Of a stretch of 21,827 bases of DNA, positions 1 through 6,963 are shown one piece after another. How positions within the stretch are numbered: position 1 is the first letter of the stretch; each line of letters opens with the position of its first letter. The notes under the pieces were generated by a model, which was given only the letters and a program-made list of their open reading frames with translations, was not told the origin of the DNA and searched no databases. Origin of the DNA: an uncultured Acetatifactor sp. (GTDB taxonomy: Bacteria; Bacillota; Clostridia; Lachnospirales; Lachnospiraceae); assembly GCA_910586835.1 (NCBI GenBank), contig CAJUJU010000027.1, positions 1 to 21,827 of the forward strand, given 5' to 3'. The translations under genes were made by a program, and so were the position numbers.

Positions 1-8
1 TCCAGTAA

Positions 9-46
9 CAAAAAATGGGGAAACCTCAATAAAATCAAGGTTTCCC
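9..46 (-). terminator. Rho-independent terminator of tRNA-Leu
   Basis: Read on the minus strand, a 9-bp perfect stem (GGGAAACCT / AGGTTTCCC, at 38-46 and 18-26) with an 11-nt loop is followed by CA and a run of six T (10-15). It lies just 3' of the tRNA gene, so the tRNA is probably transcribed alone. Confidence 0.85.
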
Positions 47-60
47 ACACTTTTAGCCAA

Positions 61-144
61 TGCGGAAGATGGGACTTGAACCCACACGGTATTGCTACCA
101 CAAGATCCTTAGTCTTGCTCGTCTGCCAGTTCCGACACTTCCGC
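61..144 (-). tRNA. tRNA-Leu (anticodon AAG)
   Basis: The 84-nt minus-strand sequence folds as a class II cloverleaf. The acceptor stem is GCGGAAG/CTTCCGC with discriminator A at position 61. The D arm is present. The anticodon stem is CAAGA/TCTTG with the 7-nt loop CTAAGGA, which gives anticodon AAG (108-110). A long variable arm (GGTA-GCAA-TACC) and a T arm with TTCAAGT follow. The long variable arm and discriminator A fit leucine, and the anticodon reads CUU. The 3' CCA is not encoded (TTG follows), so it must be added afterwards. A34 is expected to be deaminated to inosine by TadA, which in most bacteria acts on tRNA-Arg(ACG). Confidence 0.95.
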
Positions 145-164
145 ATTCGCACTGCGCAAGTATC

Positions 165-193
165 ATCTTAGCATTTGTCCCCCAAAAAGTCAA
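165..193 (-). promoter_or_regulatory. Sigma-A promoter of tRNA-Leu
   Basis: On the minus strand, -35 TTGACT (188-193) and -10 TAAGAT (165-170) are separated by 17 nt. A TGC immediately before the -10 makes it an extended -10. The -10 sits about 20 nt upstream of the mature tRNA 5' end. Confidence 0.75.
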
Positions 194-225
194 TGCATTT
201 TTTAAAATTTTATTCTTTCAAAAAT

Positions 226-2430
226 TTATTCTGCCAGATACATTTTCAGTCCCGCCTCGATTTTAGCCACCGCATCCTCCAGCGTCCCCTGACCTGACAA
301 ATATTCCCCCAGGTTCTCTGTCAACACTTCCCTGATCTTGGCATCCTCCCCCACCGGTTTGTTCAGTCCTCTGCATAAATCCAGCAGCTTCTTTGCTGTC
401 TCCTGGGGATAGGGTTCCACACGGAAGTTTATCTCTCCCCCATCCTCCGTTCGAATGCTGGTCTCCGCGGAATTTTCCGTGCGGTCTGCCGTCGCCTGGA
501 TTTCCAGACATGCCGCGTTCACAGGAAATCCACTGTAATAATCCGTCCCCTGCACTGCGTCGGACAGCACGAACCTCAGAAAATCCCTGGCTGTATCCTG
601 ATAATTGCTTTTCGCGCAGATCCCCATCTGTATCAATGGCTGGAAGCTGTTCTCAAAGGCCGTGAATTCCCCCTTGATATAATCTGTGATTGCAATGGCA
701 AACATACAATCGTTAAAGCCGTTTCCCTCCGTAATGCTCAGCCGAATGGTGGAGGCCAGATCCCACATATTGTAGCCGTGCCCGTTTTTGCCGTTGGAAT
801 CATCATGCTGCGCCACAATACCGCAGTTATCCCCAATGATCTTCAGTGCCCTCAGCTTTTCACTCAGCACCTCCTGATTCAGCTCCTTACCGTTTACAAT
901 ATCCACACAAAAATACGGATAAAACAGATCTACCAGCTCCGAAACGGTTTGAGGCCCCAGATAGCTCTGGTTTTTACCGTCCAGAAAAGCAGCCAGGCTT
1001 TCCATGGACTGCATTTGATCCTCCGAAATATCCCGCCCCGTGATATAAGCAAAAGCAAACTGAAGCGGCACTACATACCGTTTCCCGTTCTCCTGTCGAT
1101 AACTGCCCGTAATCCCTGACAGCAGCTCTCCCCTCTCCTCCAGCGGTCCAACCACATCCTCAATATCAATCAGCAGCCCTTTTTCCGAGAAGGAAGACAG
1201 TTTCAGATGATCCAGCACCAGAATATCGGGGGCATCGTCACTCATCAGCAACGTATTCAGCCGCTGATAGATATCATTGTAATCCAACTCCTTATCCGAA
1301 TACTTATCATTATAGGTATAGCCATACTCCACCTCAATCATAACGTCCGGATTCTCTCTGTGATACAGGGCAACCGCATTCTGCAGCAGAAAGCTCTCCT
1401 CCACCGCATATAATTTCAGCGTCTCCTTCACCTCCCAGACCGCATCGGGATCGTACTCATACTTTTTCAGCTTACAGGATCCGCCGCTCTGCTGGAACAG
1501 GGCATAAATAACGCCGTCCACGGAAGCCGCCATTCCGATACACCAACGGTCGGAAAGCGAAAAATCTGTTTCAGATCCGGAAATCAACTTCTTCCAGTTA
1601 CTCTCTCCCGGGTTTCTCTGAAAGATTCCCTCCGAACCGGCGGAATACAAGGTTCCTTCTTCCGTGACGCACAGTTCCATACCTGCCCCGTTTTGTACCA
1701 GAGGAATGATTTCCCCATCATTTTTCTTTCCGCCGCTTCTTTTCTCCACTGCGGAAATAGCACCTGTGTTATCTGCGGAAAGCAGGTAAAGACTTTCACC
1801 GTCCGATAAAACCTCATTCCCATAGCTTCCCAGCGTCTCTTCGCTGTCCACCACATTGCCGTCCCCGCCTGCAATGGTATCCAGGTAACGGGTGGCGTTT
1901 GCTGTCAGTGTTCCGTCATTCAGAACCGCAATTCCGTTGATAAACTCATAATATCCCCATTCCTCATCAAGGATAGCCCACTTCTGCGGCGTAATCTCCA
2001 GTGCCTTCTCCCCGTCACTTCTCCACAAACGTCCTCTGTAGCCTTCCTGTTCTGTACAGTTGGCAAAGAGATACTGTATTCCCGATTCATCCTGCATCAG
2101 CTTCAGATCTGTACAGCCCTCCGGAACTACCAGTTCGGACAGCCAGTTTCCGGTTACCTCCACAAACCCGTCTTCCTGCTTCTCCCATTCCTGAAGCAGA
2201 GAACCGTTCTTCTCTTCCAACAACAGATGAAGCTTACCTTCACTCATAAAAATCTGCTTTATCGTTTGCTCTTCCCATTCCGCCGGCAGCTCCAGTTCCG
2301 TCTCCACATACCTTCCCGGCTGCTGAGCCGGCAAATCGCCGCTTTCTCTGTCTTCCTTTCCACATCCTCCCAACAGTCCGATGACAAGGACGGCACACAT
2401 GGCCGCAGCTGTAAATTTTACTTTTTTCAA
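226..2430 (-). CDS. Large lipoprotein with C-terminal extracellular solute-binding domain
   Basis: 734 aa, probably anchored to the outer face of the membrane. It starts with a lipoprotein signal: K-rich n-region, hydrophobic stretch, and lipobox LGGC with C23 as the lipidated cysteine. Residues from about 337 to the end read as a family 1 (SBP_bac_1-like) ABC solute-binding protein: a typical opening with LYHRENPDVMIEVEY, then DAPDILVLDH in the middle. Residues about 35-330 are an extra domain with repeating beta-rich, glycine-rich segments that could be a propeller-like fold (inferred). Solute-binding proteins are usually 400-550 aa, so this one is clearly extended. The start codon is TTG (2428-2430) with AAGGAG about 10 nt upstream; no better ATG exists in frame. 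No ABC permease or ATPase partner is adjacent, so the ligand is unknown. A sensing role or a partner elsewhere is equally possible. Confidence 0.8.
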   Translation of the reverse strand: MKKVKFTAAAMCAVLVIGLLGGCGKEDRESGDLPAQQPGRYVETELELPAEWEEQTIKQIFMSEGKLHLLLEEKNGSLLQEWEKQEDGFVEVTGNWLSELVVPEGCTDLKLMQDESGIQYLFANCTEQEGYRGRLWRSDGEKALEITPQKWAILDEEWGYYEFINGIAVLNDGTLTANATRYLDTIAGGDGNVVDSEETLGSYGNEVLSDGESLYLLSADNTGAISAVEKRSGGKKNDGEIIPLVQNGAGMELCVTEEGTLYSAGSEGIFQRNPGESNWKKLISGSETDFSLSDRWCIGMAASVDGVIYALFQQSGGSCKLKKYEYDPDAVWEVKETLKLYAVEESFLLQNAVALYHRENPDVMIEVEYGYTYNDKYSDKELDYNDIYQRLNTLLMSDDAPDILVLDHLKLSSFSEKGLLIDIEDVVGPLEERGELLSGITGSYRQENGKRYVVPLQFAFAYITGRDISEDQMQSMESLAAFLDGKNQSYLGPQTVSELVDLFYPYFCVDIVNGKELNQEVLSEKLRALKIIGDNCGIVAQHDDSNGKNGHGYNMWDLASTIRLSITEGNGFNDCMFAIAITDYIKGEFTAFENSFQPLIQMGICAKSNYQDTARDFLRFVLSDAVQGTDYYSGFPVNAACLEIQATADRTENSAETSIRTEDGGEINFRVEPYPQETAKKLLDLCRGLNKPVGEDAKIREVLTENLGEYLSGQGTLEDAVAKIEAGLKMYLAE

Positions 2431-2592
2431 GTTTCCTGATCTCCTTCCTCCTCGGCTCCCATTCTCCCGGCACGGCTGCTGTCATCAGCTGCCCGAAAGA
2501 TTTTTCTGCCGCTTCCTGCCTGACTAAAGTAACATAAACGGCGGTCTTCATACCTTAACTGTCTGTTAATAGTATCCTGAAAAACTGTTAAG

Positions 2593-2620
2593 ATTCTATT
2601 ATTTCAAAACCCTTTATCAA
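2593..2620 (-). promoter_or_regulatory. Predicted promoter of the large solute-binding lipoprotein
   Basis: On the minus strand, -35 TTGATA (2615-2620) and -10 TAGAAT (2593-2598) are separated by 16 nt. The leader would be about 155 nt. Downstream of it lie two direct copies of TTAACAG 22 bp apart (2584-2590 and 2563-2569), and the second forms an inverted repeat TTAAC-N5-GTTAA (2555-2569). These could be regulator sites. The 2431-2736 gap otherwise holds only the divergent promoter of the small lipoprotein. Confidence 0.5.
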
Positions 2621-2670
2621 TTTGTACCAAAATTTCCTTTTTTTCAGGCGTTTTTTCCGCATTGTGTGAA

Positions 2671-2699
2671 TTGTCTTTTTCCCTGAAAAGTGCTAGAAT
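2671..2699 (+). promoter_or_regulatory. Predicted promoter of the small lipoprotein gene
   Basis: -35 TTGTCT (2671-2676), a 17-nt spacer and extended -10 TGC-TAGAAT (2694-2699). The coding start at 2737 follows after a short leader carrying GGAGG. It diverges from the solute-binding lipoprotein promoter with the -35 elements about 50 bp apart. Confidence 0.65.
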
Positions 2700-2736
2700 T
2701 GCAGGTAAACAGAATATTTTTTTATGGAGGAAGGAA

Positions 2737-3279
2737 ATGAAAAAAATAATTGCACTTCTCTTGACTGCCGTAACGGCTCTCTCACTGGCTGCCTGCGGGA
2801 GCCCTTCCAATGTGGTAAAGCCTGACAAGGACGGCTTCGCAGAAGGTGAGCTCGGCAGCACAATGCGCACCTATTTCTTTGATTACACCGTAAACAGCGC
2901 ATATCTCTGTGATACATACGAGGGTTATGAAGCAGCGGAAGATTATGAGCTTCTGGTAGCCAACATAACCGTCCTGAATACCGGAAAGTCAGAAGTGGAG
3001 ATGTACGACTCAGATTTCCAGATTCAGTGGGGCGACAATTCATCCGATGACGCATTTGAGTTCTCTCTCACCTTCTATACCGAAGATGGTCAGGGACTGA
3101 GTGCAGAGATGCTCCCCGGCACCTATACCCTTGCTTCCAAGGAAAGCAGGACAGGCGTTCTCGTAGCTGAGGTTCCCGCCGGACACACCGAATTCTCCAT
3201 CTCCTACAGAGAACTTTTCGATGACGACTCGGCTGGTGATACTTTCTTCGTATACTTTGATGCCACGAAAAATAACTGA
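2737..3279 (+). CDS. Small DUF4352-like lipoprotein
   Basis: 180 aa. The signal peptide MKKIIALLLTAVTALSLAAC has lipobox LAAC with C20 as lipidation site, so the protein should sit on the outside of the membrane. The mature part has the DUF4352/DUF5067 pattern: a segment about conserved 'neighbours' of transport lipoproteins (YELLVANITVLNTGKSEVEM), an acidic middle, then a beta-strand block YTLASKESRTGVLVAEVPAG and a final SISYRELFDDD...FFVYFD. Such immunoglobulin-like lipoprotein domains are common in Firmicutes and have no firmly assigned function. The start was moved from 2662 to the ATG at 2737 because it carries GGAGGAAGGAA just upstream and begins the signal peptide. It is monocistronic, ending at a strong terminator shared with the convergent kdgK. 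Confidence 0.85.
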   Translation: MKKIIALLLTAVTALSLAACGSPSNVVKPDKDGFAEGELGSTMRTYFFDYTVNSAYLCDTYEGYEAAEDYELLVANITVLNTGKSEVEMYDSDFQIQWGDNSSDDAFEFSLTFYTEDGQGLSAEMLPGTYTLASKESRTGVLVAEVPAGHTEFSISYRELFDDDSAGDTFFVYFDATKNN

Positions 3280-3290
3280 ATAAAGGATTA

Positions 3291-3321
3291 AAAAAGAGCC
3301 GGTTAAATTCCGGCTCTTTTT
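3291..3321. terminator. Bidirectional terminator between the lipoprotein gene and kdgK
   Basis: Perfect stem GAGCCGG/CCGGCTC (3296-3302 and 3310-3316) with a 7-nt loop, flanked by A5 on the left and T5 on the right. It therefore works as an intrinsic terminator on both strands, closing the + strand lipoprotein gene and the - strand uronate operon. Confidence 0.9.
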
Positions 3322-3330
3322 CATACACAC

Positions 3331-4362
3331 TCAGCGCTGTACCCGTCCGGAAGCGTCGCCTCCGGCAAGAGTTTCCACCTCTTTTCTGGAAACCAGATTG
3401 AAATCCCCGGGAATGGTGTGCTTCAACGCGGAAGCAGCCACGCCGAACTCAAGGGCATCCTTGAAGTTCTTTCCGTCCAGCATACCGCAGATTACGCCGC
3501 CGGCAAAAGAATCACCGCCGCCCACGCGGTCCACAATAGGATGAATGCTGTACTCCTTTGAGTGATAAAACTCTTTGGTATCTCTGGAATAAATACATGC
3601 GGACCAACCGTTGTCGGAAGCGGAATGGCTCACCCGCAGGGAGGAAACACAATACTCAAAGTTGTAGTCTGCTACCATCTGCTCAAAGATGGACTTGTAG
3701 CCTGCCAGCTCCAGATCTCCGCTGGTCACATCCGTCTTGCCGGGCTTGTAACCCAGCACCAGCTCCGCATCTTCCTCGTTGCCGATGCATACATCCACAT
3801 ACTGCATCAGGTTCTTCATCACCTTCTGAGCCTTCTCAGAGCTCCAGAGCTTCTTGCGGAAGTTCAGGTCAACGGAAACCTTTACACCATGCTTCTTTGC
3901 CGCCTTCAGCGCCTCCTCCGTCAACACGGCAGCAGCGTCGGATACGGCAGGAGTAATTCCCGTAAAGTGGAACCAGTCAGCCCCCTTGAAAATCTCATCA
4001 AAATCAAAGTCGGCAGCCGTAGCTGTGGAGATGGATGAATGCGCTCTGTCATACACCACCTTGGAGGGTCTCATGGAAGAACCGCTCTCCAGGAAATAAA
4101 TGCCCAGCCTCTCTCCGCACTTTGCAATATGCCCTGTTCCCACATTGTACTTTCTCAGCGCAGCCACCGCGCACTCACCGATTTCATTGTTCGGAACCGC
4201 GGTCACAAACTCAGCGTCATGCCCGTAGTTTGCCAGGGAGACAGCCACATTTGCCTCACCGCCGCCGTAGTTGATATCAAACTCGTCCGCCTGAATAAAC
4301 TTCTCAAAATTCGGGGTGGATAATCTCAGCATGATCTCACCCATTGTAATAACTTTTGCCAT
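3331..4362 (-). CDS. kdgK: 2-dehydro-3-deoxygluconokinase (KDG kinase)
   Basis: 343 aa cytosolic PfkB-family sugar kinase. It phosphorylates 2-keto-3-deoxygluconate (KDG) with ATP to KDPG, the substrate of the aldolase gene just upstream. Visible signs are the N-terminal substrate-binding block YGGGEANVAVSLANYG (residues about 32-47), the YFLE...RPSKVVYDR region, VDLNFR, and the C-terminal PfkB signature DRVGGGDSFAGGV with the catalytic Asp of GGGDSF. The start was set at ATG 4362 because AAAGGAAG lies 7 nt upstream; a further GTG at 4380 overlaps that site. It is the last gene of the operon, 30 nt after eda, and its stop lies 10 nt before the terminator. Its position in a KduI/KduD/Eda operon argues for KDG rather than fructose as substrate. 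Confidence 0.92.
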   Translation of the reverse strand: MAKVITMGEIMLRLSTPNFEKFIQADEFDINYGGGEANVAVSLANYGHDAEFVTAVPNNEIGECAVAALRKYNVGTGHIAKCGERLGIYFLESGSSMRPSKVVYDRAHSSISTATAADFDFDEIFKGADWFHFTGITPAVSDAAAVLTEEALKAAKKHGVKVSVDLNFRKKLWSSEKAQKVMKNLMQYVDVCIGNEEDAELVLGYKPGKTDVTSGDLELAGYKSIFEQMVADYNFEYCVSSLRVSHSASDNGWSACIYSRDTKEFYHSKEYSIHPIVDRVGGGDSFAGGVICGMLDGKNFKDALEFGVAASALKHTIPGDFNLVSRKEVETLAGGDASGRVQR

Positions 4363-4392
4363 TTTAAAACTTCCTTTCACGTCGCAAAATTT

Positions 4393-5352
4393 TTATTTCT
4401 GTACCAGATGCACGGCAAAACCGCCCACCTCTTCCTTCAGATAAATTGCCTTATACTTGCCCTTTTCGTCCCGCTTGGGCTCCTCAAACTCCACCCCGAG
4501 AACGGTACTCATATAGTTTACCGCGCGCTCGATATAATTTGTCCGGATGGCGATATGACCGTTTGCTCCCTTGAAAGGCTCCTTCATGACCTCAACGGCT
4601 GTTCCCGCAAAGACAGAACTGTTTCCGACCTTGGCAGGCATGCCAAACAGGAATGCAAAACGATTGGCAGCCTTAATCGCTTCCTCCTCGTTTGCGGCAT
4701 TGATGCCCACATGAGCCAGCTCAAAACCCAGCATGGTCCGAACGGCCTCTCTGGTCAACTGCTCGATCTTATCCCAGGCGCCCTCGTTGATCAGATCCCC
4801 GGGAACCATCCAGGAACCGCCGCAGGCGATAATCTTGGGGAAGTCCAGATAAGAGGTCAGATTCTTTGCGTTGACTCCTCCGGTAGGCATAAATTTCATA
4901 TTCACATAGGGAGCTGCCATGGCCTTGATCTTTGCCAGCCCGCCGGATTGCTCAGCGGGAAAAAACTTCACCACCTCAAGCCCGAACTCAATGGCCTGTT
5001 CGATGTCGGAGGGACTGGAAGTTCCGGGCGTAACGGGCACCCCTTTGTCGATACAATACTGAACCGTTCTGGGATTTAACCCGGGGCTTACAATAAATTT
5101 TGCGCCCGCTGCAACCGCCGCGTCAACCTGTCCGGCGTTGAGCACCGTGCCCGCTCCCACGCACATATCAGGGAAATTTTCCGTCATGATTTTGATGGCA
5201 CCTGCTGCTGCGTCCGTGCGGAAGGTGACCTCCGCACAGGGAAGTCCCCCTGCGCACAAAGCCTTTGCCAGCGGCAGCGCATCCTCTTCTCTGTCAATTT
5301 TTACCACAGGTACAATGCCGATCTTACTGATCTGCTCTAATACTGCATGCAT
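4393..5352 (-). CDS. eda: KDPG / 4-hydroxy-2-oxoglutarate aldolase with extra C-terminal domain
   Basis: 319 aa. Residues 1 to about 207 are a class I KDPG aldolase, which cleaves KDPG into pyruvate and glyceraldehyde-3-phosphate. Visible parts are the E41 base in AEVTFRT, GAGTVLN (67-72), the Schiff-base lysine K129 in VVKFFPAE, and the phosphate loop PTGGV (156-160). The usual enzyme is 205-215 aa and ends there. Here a further 110 residues (about 210-319) follow, beginning ELAHVGINAANEEEA and ending EVGGFAVHLVQK. This tail resembles a VOC/glyoxalase-like beta-alpha-beta fold (GHIAIRT, YLKEEVGGFAVHLV), though its function is unknown. The start was moved to ATG 5352 because AAAGGGG lies 6 nt upstream and the KDPG aldolase fold begins there. 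It is separated by 90 nt from the isomerase gene upstream. Confidence 0.92.
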   Translation of the reverse strand: MHAVLEQISKIGIVPVVKIDREEDALPLAKALCAGGLPCAEVTFRTDAAAGAIKIMTENFPDMCVGAGTVLNAGQVDAAVAAGAKFIVSPGLNPRTVQYCIDKGVPVTPGTSSPSDIEQAIEFGLEVVKFFPAEQSGGLAKIKAMAAPYVNMKFMPTGGVNAKNLTSYLDFPKIIACGGSWMVPGDLINEGAWDKIEQLTREAVRTMLGFELAHVGINAANEEEAIKAANRFAFLFGMPAKVGNSSVFAGTAVEVMKEPFKGANGHIAIRTNYIERAVNYMSTVLGVEFEEPKRDEKGKYKAIYLKEEVGGFAVHLVQK

Positions 5353-5366
5353 AATAACCCCTTTCT

Positions 5367-5434
5367 GTCCCCTCCGGGACTGCCTTTCTAAAGCATGCAG
5401 ACGCCGCCCGGCCTCGCTTCCGGTCAGCATCTGC
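5367..5434 (-). other. Hairpins in the rpiB-eda gap
   Basis: The 90-nt gap inside the operon can form two hairpins in the mRNA. The first is GCAGATGC / GCGTCTGC (5427-5434 with 5397-5404, one G-U pair) and the second is GTCCC-GGAG-GGGAC (5367-5380), close upstream of the eda ribosome binding site. Neither has a T-run, so they are more likely processing or stability elements than terminators. This is weak evidence. Confidence 0.3.
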
Positions 5435-5442
5435 ATATGCCC

Positions 5443-6081
5443 TTAAGCCAGAACTTCCTTCACTGCCTCCGCAATCCTGTCGCACTTACAGTTGGCAAAG
5501 AAATACTCCCGGAACTTTTCTCCGGAAAGAGCGCCTTTTACCAGCTCCTGATCCAGATTCTTCAGGATTGTGACCATATCCGTGTGGGTCACCTCCTTCA
5601 CCTTATCCAGAATTTTTTTGTTCCTCTGCTCCGGCTCCACTCTCTCGGGAGGATATCCTCCGCCGCCGGGAGCGCAGAACAGCTTTTCAAAAGTATACTG
5701 CAGGTTCAGCTCGCCGCCCCAGCCAAAGTTTTCGGCAAAGGGAAGCGCCACACAGTTCCCGTCATTTACCTGTGAGAACAGGTAGGCATCCAGCGGAGAT
5801 TCGATGTGCCCGCAGAGTACCTTCGGGAAAGAATTGCAGGCCAACATGGCTCCTTCTCCCGTTCCGCAGCCTGTGATCACATAATCAGCCGCACCGGAAT
5901 TCAACAGCACTGCCGCAAGGATTCCGTTCTGCACATAAGTCAGGGAATTGGGATCCTCCGCTCCGCACATGCCGTAATTAAACACCTCATGCCCCATGGG
6001 CTCCACCACCTTTTTCAGGATGGTGCAGATCATCTCATTCTTTGCCGCCTGGCTGTTTTCGTTAATTAATGCTATTTTCAT
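5443..6081 (-). CDS. RpiB/LacA/LacB-family isomerase, probably DhuI-like
   Basis: 212 aa cytosolic isomerase. The first about 140 residues match the RpiB/LacAB fold: MKIALINENSQAAKN, NYGMCG, and the active-site loop GCGTGEGAML (71-80) holding C72, then SPLDAYLFSQVNDGN. About 60 further residues extend it beyond the roughly 150-aa ribose-5-phosphate isomerase B. In streptococci a protein of this superfamily, DhuI, isomerises 4-deoxy-L-threo-5-hexosulose uronate next to the dehydrogenase DhuD. The same neighbourhood here (SDR upstream, eda and kdgK downstream) makes that the best guess. The second ATG (6081) was preferred over 6087 because GGAGG abuts the first ATG but stands 6 nt from the second. 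A plain pentose- or hexose-phosphate isomerase role cannot be excluded. Confidence 0.8.
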   Translation of the reverse strand: MKIALINENSQAAKNEMICTILKKVVEPMGHEVFNYGMCGAEDPNSLTYVQNGILAAVLLNSGAADYVITGCGTGEGAMLACNSFPKVLCGHIESPLDAYLFSQVNDGNCVALPFAENFGWGGELNLQYTFEKLFCAPGGGGYPPERVEPEQRNKKILDKVKEVTHTDMVTILKNLDQELVKGALSGEKFREYFFANCKCDRIAEAVKEVLA

Positions 6082-6111
6082 TTTCATCCTCCATTCCGCC
6101 TTTGGTGAGCC

Positions 6112-6918
6112 TTATTCCGGCTGCTTTCCGATATAGGCCAGAATTCCGCCGTCCACATACAGAATATGTCCGTTTACGGCGTTGGATGCCTCGGACGCCA
6201 GGAAGACGGCAGGGCCCGCAAGCTCCTCTGCCTTCAGCCATCTGTTGGCAGGAGTCTTTGCGCAGATAAACTGATCGAAGGGATGTCTGCTTCCATCCGG
6301 CTGAATCTCACGCAGAGGCGCCGTCTGCGGAGTCTCAATGTATCCGGGCCCGAGGCCGTTGCACTGAATGTTATACTGGCCGTACTCGGAACAGATATTT
6401 CTGGTCAGCATCTTCAGTCCGCCCTTTGCCGCAGCATATGCGGATACCGTCTCGCGTCCCAGCTCGGACATCATGGAACAGATGTTGATAATCTTGCCGT
6501 GTCCTTTTTTAATCATGGAAGGAATCACTGCCTTGGAGACGATGAACGGAGCGTTCAGGTCTACGTCGATCACCTGTCTGAACTGCTCTGCCGTCATCTC
6601 CGTCATGGGAATTCTCTTGATGATACCGGCATTGTTTACCAGAATGTCAATCACGCCCACTTCCTGCTCGATCTGTGCCACCAGCGCGTTCACGGCAGCC
6701 TCGTCGGTCACATCACACACATACCCGTGCGCTTTGATCCCCTTCTCTTCATAGGCAGCCAGCCCCTTATCAACCAGATCCTGCCGGATATCGTTGAACA
6801 CAATGGTTGCGCCGGCCTCCGCATAGGCGGAAGCAATGGCAAAACCGATACCGTAGGAAGCGCCGGTCACAAGAGCAACCTTGCCCTCAAGTGAAAAGTT
6901 GTTTACGAAATTTCCCAT
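6112..6918 (-). CDS. kduD: 2-dehydro-3-deoxy-D-gluconate 5-dehydrogenase (KduD/DhuD)
   Basis: 268 aa classical short-chain dehydrogenase/reductase. It reduces 2,5-diketo-3-deoxygluconate, the product of the isomerase step, to KDG with NAD(P)H. Motifs seen are the TGASYGIG cofactor loop (18-25), NNAG (95-98), S148, and the catalytic Y161-AAAK165 pair. The N-terminal NFSLEGKVALVTG is typical of KduD and gluconate 5-dehydrogenase. The start at 6918 follows AAAGGAG by 8 nt. It lies 45 nt after kduI and 30 nt before the rpiB-family gene, in the same operon. The assignment rests on motif plus context; a related sugar-acid dehydrogenase would look the same. Confidence 0.88.
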   Translation of the reverse strand: MGNFVNNFSLEGKVALVTGASYGIGFAIASAYAEAGATIVFNDIRQDLVDKGLAAYEEKGIKAHGYVCDVTDEAAVNALVAQIEQEVGVIDILVNNAGIIKRIPMTEMTAEQFRQVIDVDLNAPFIVSKAVIPSMIKKGHGKIINICSMMSELGRETVSAYAAAKGGLKMLTRNICSEYGQYNIQCNGLGPGYIETPQTAPLREIQPDGSRHPFDQFICAKTPANRWLKAEELAGPAVFLASEASNAVNGHILYVDGGILAYIGKQPE

Positions 6919-6963
6919 CTTAGTATCTCCTTTTCTTATATAAAATATTGTTCTGTCTCAAAC

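Noticed and set aside
145..225. A terminator for the solute-binding gene
   Set aside because: The AT-rich stretch after the stop has no GC-rich stem; the tRNA promoter occupies part of it.
2240..2551. A 103-aa minus-strand frame overlapping the start of the solute-binding gene
   Set aside because: It begins without a ribosome binding site, ends inside the lipoprotein coding region in another frame, and a stop codon lies just before its start. It is probably the leader region and not a gene.
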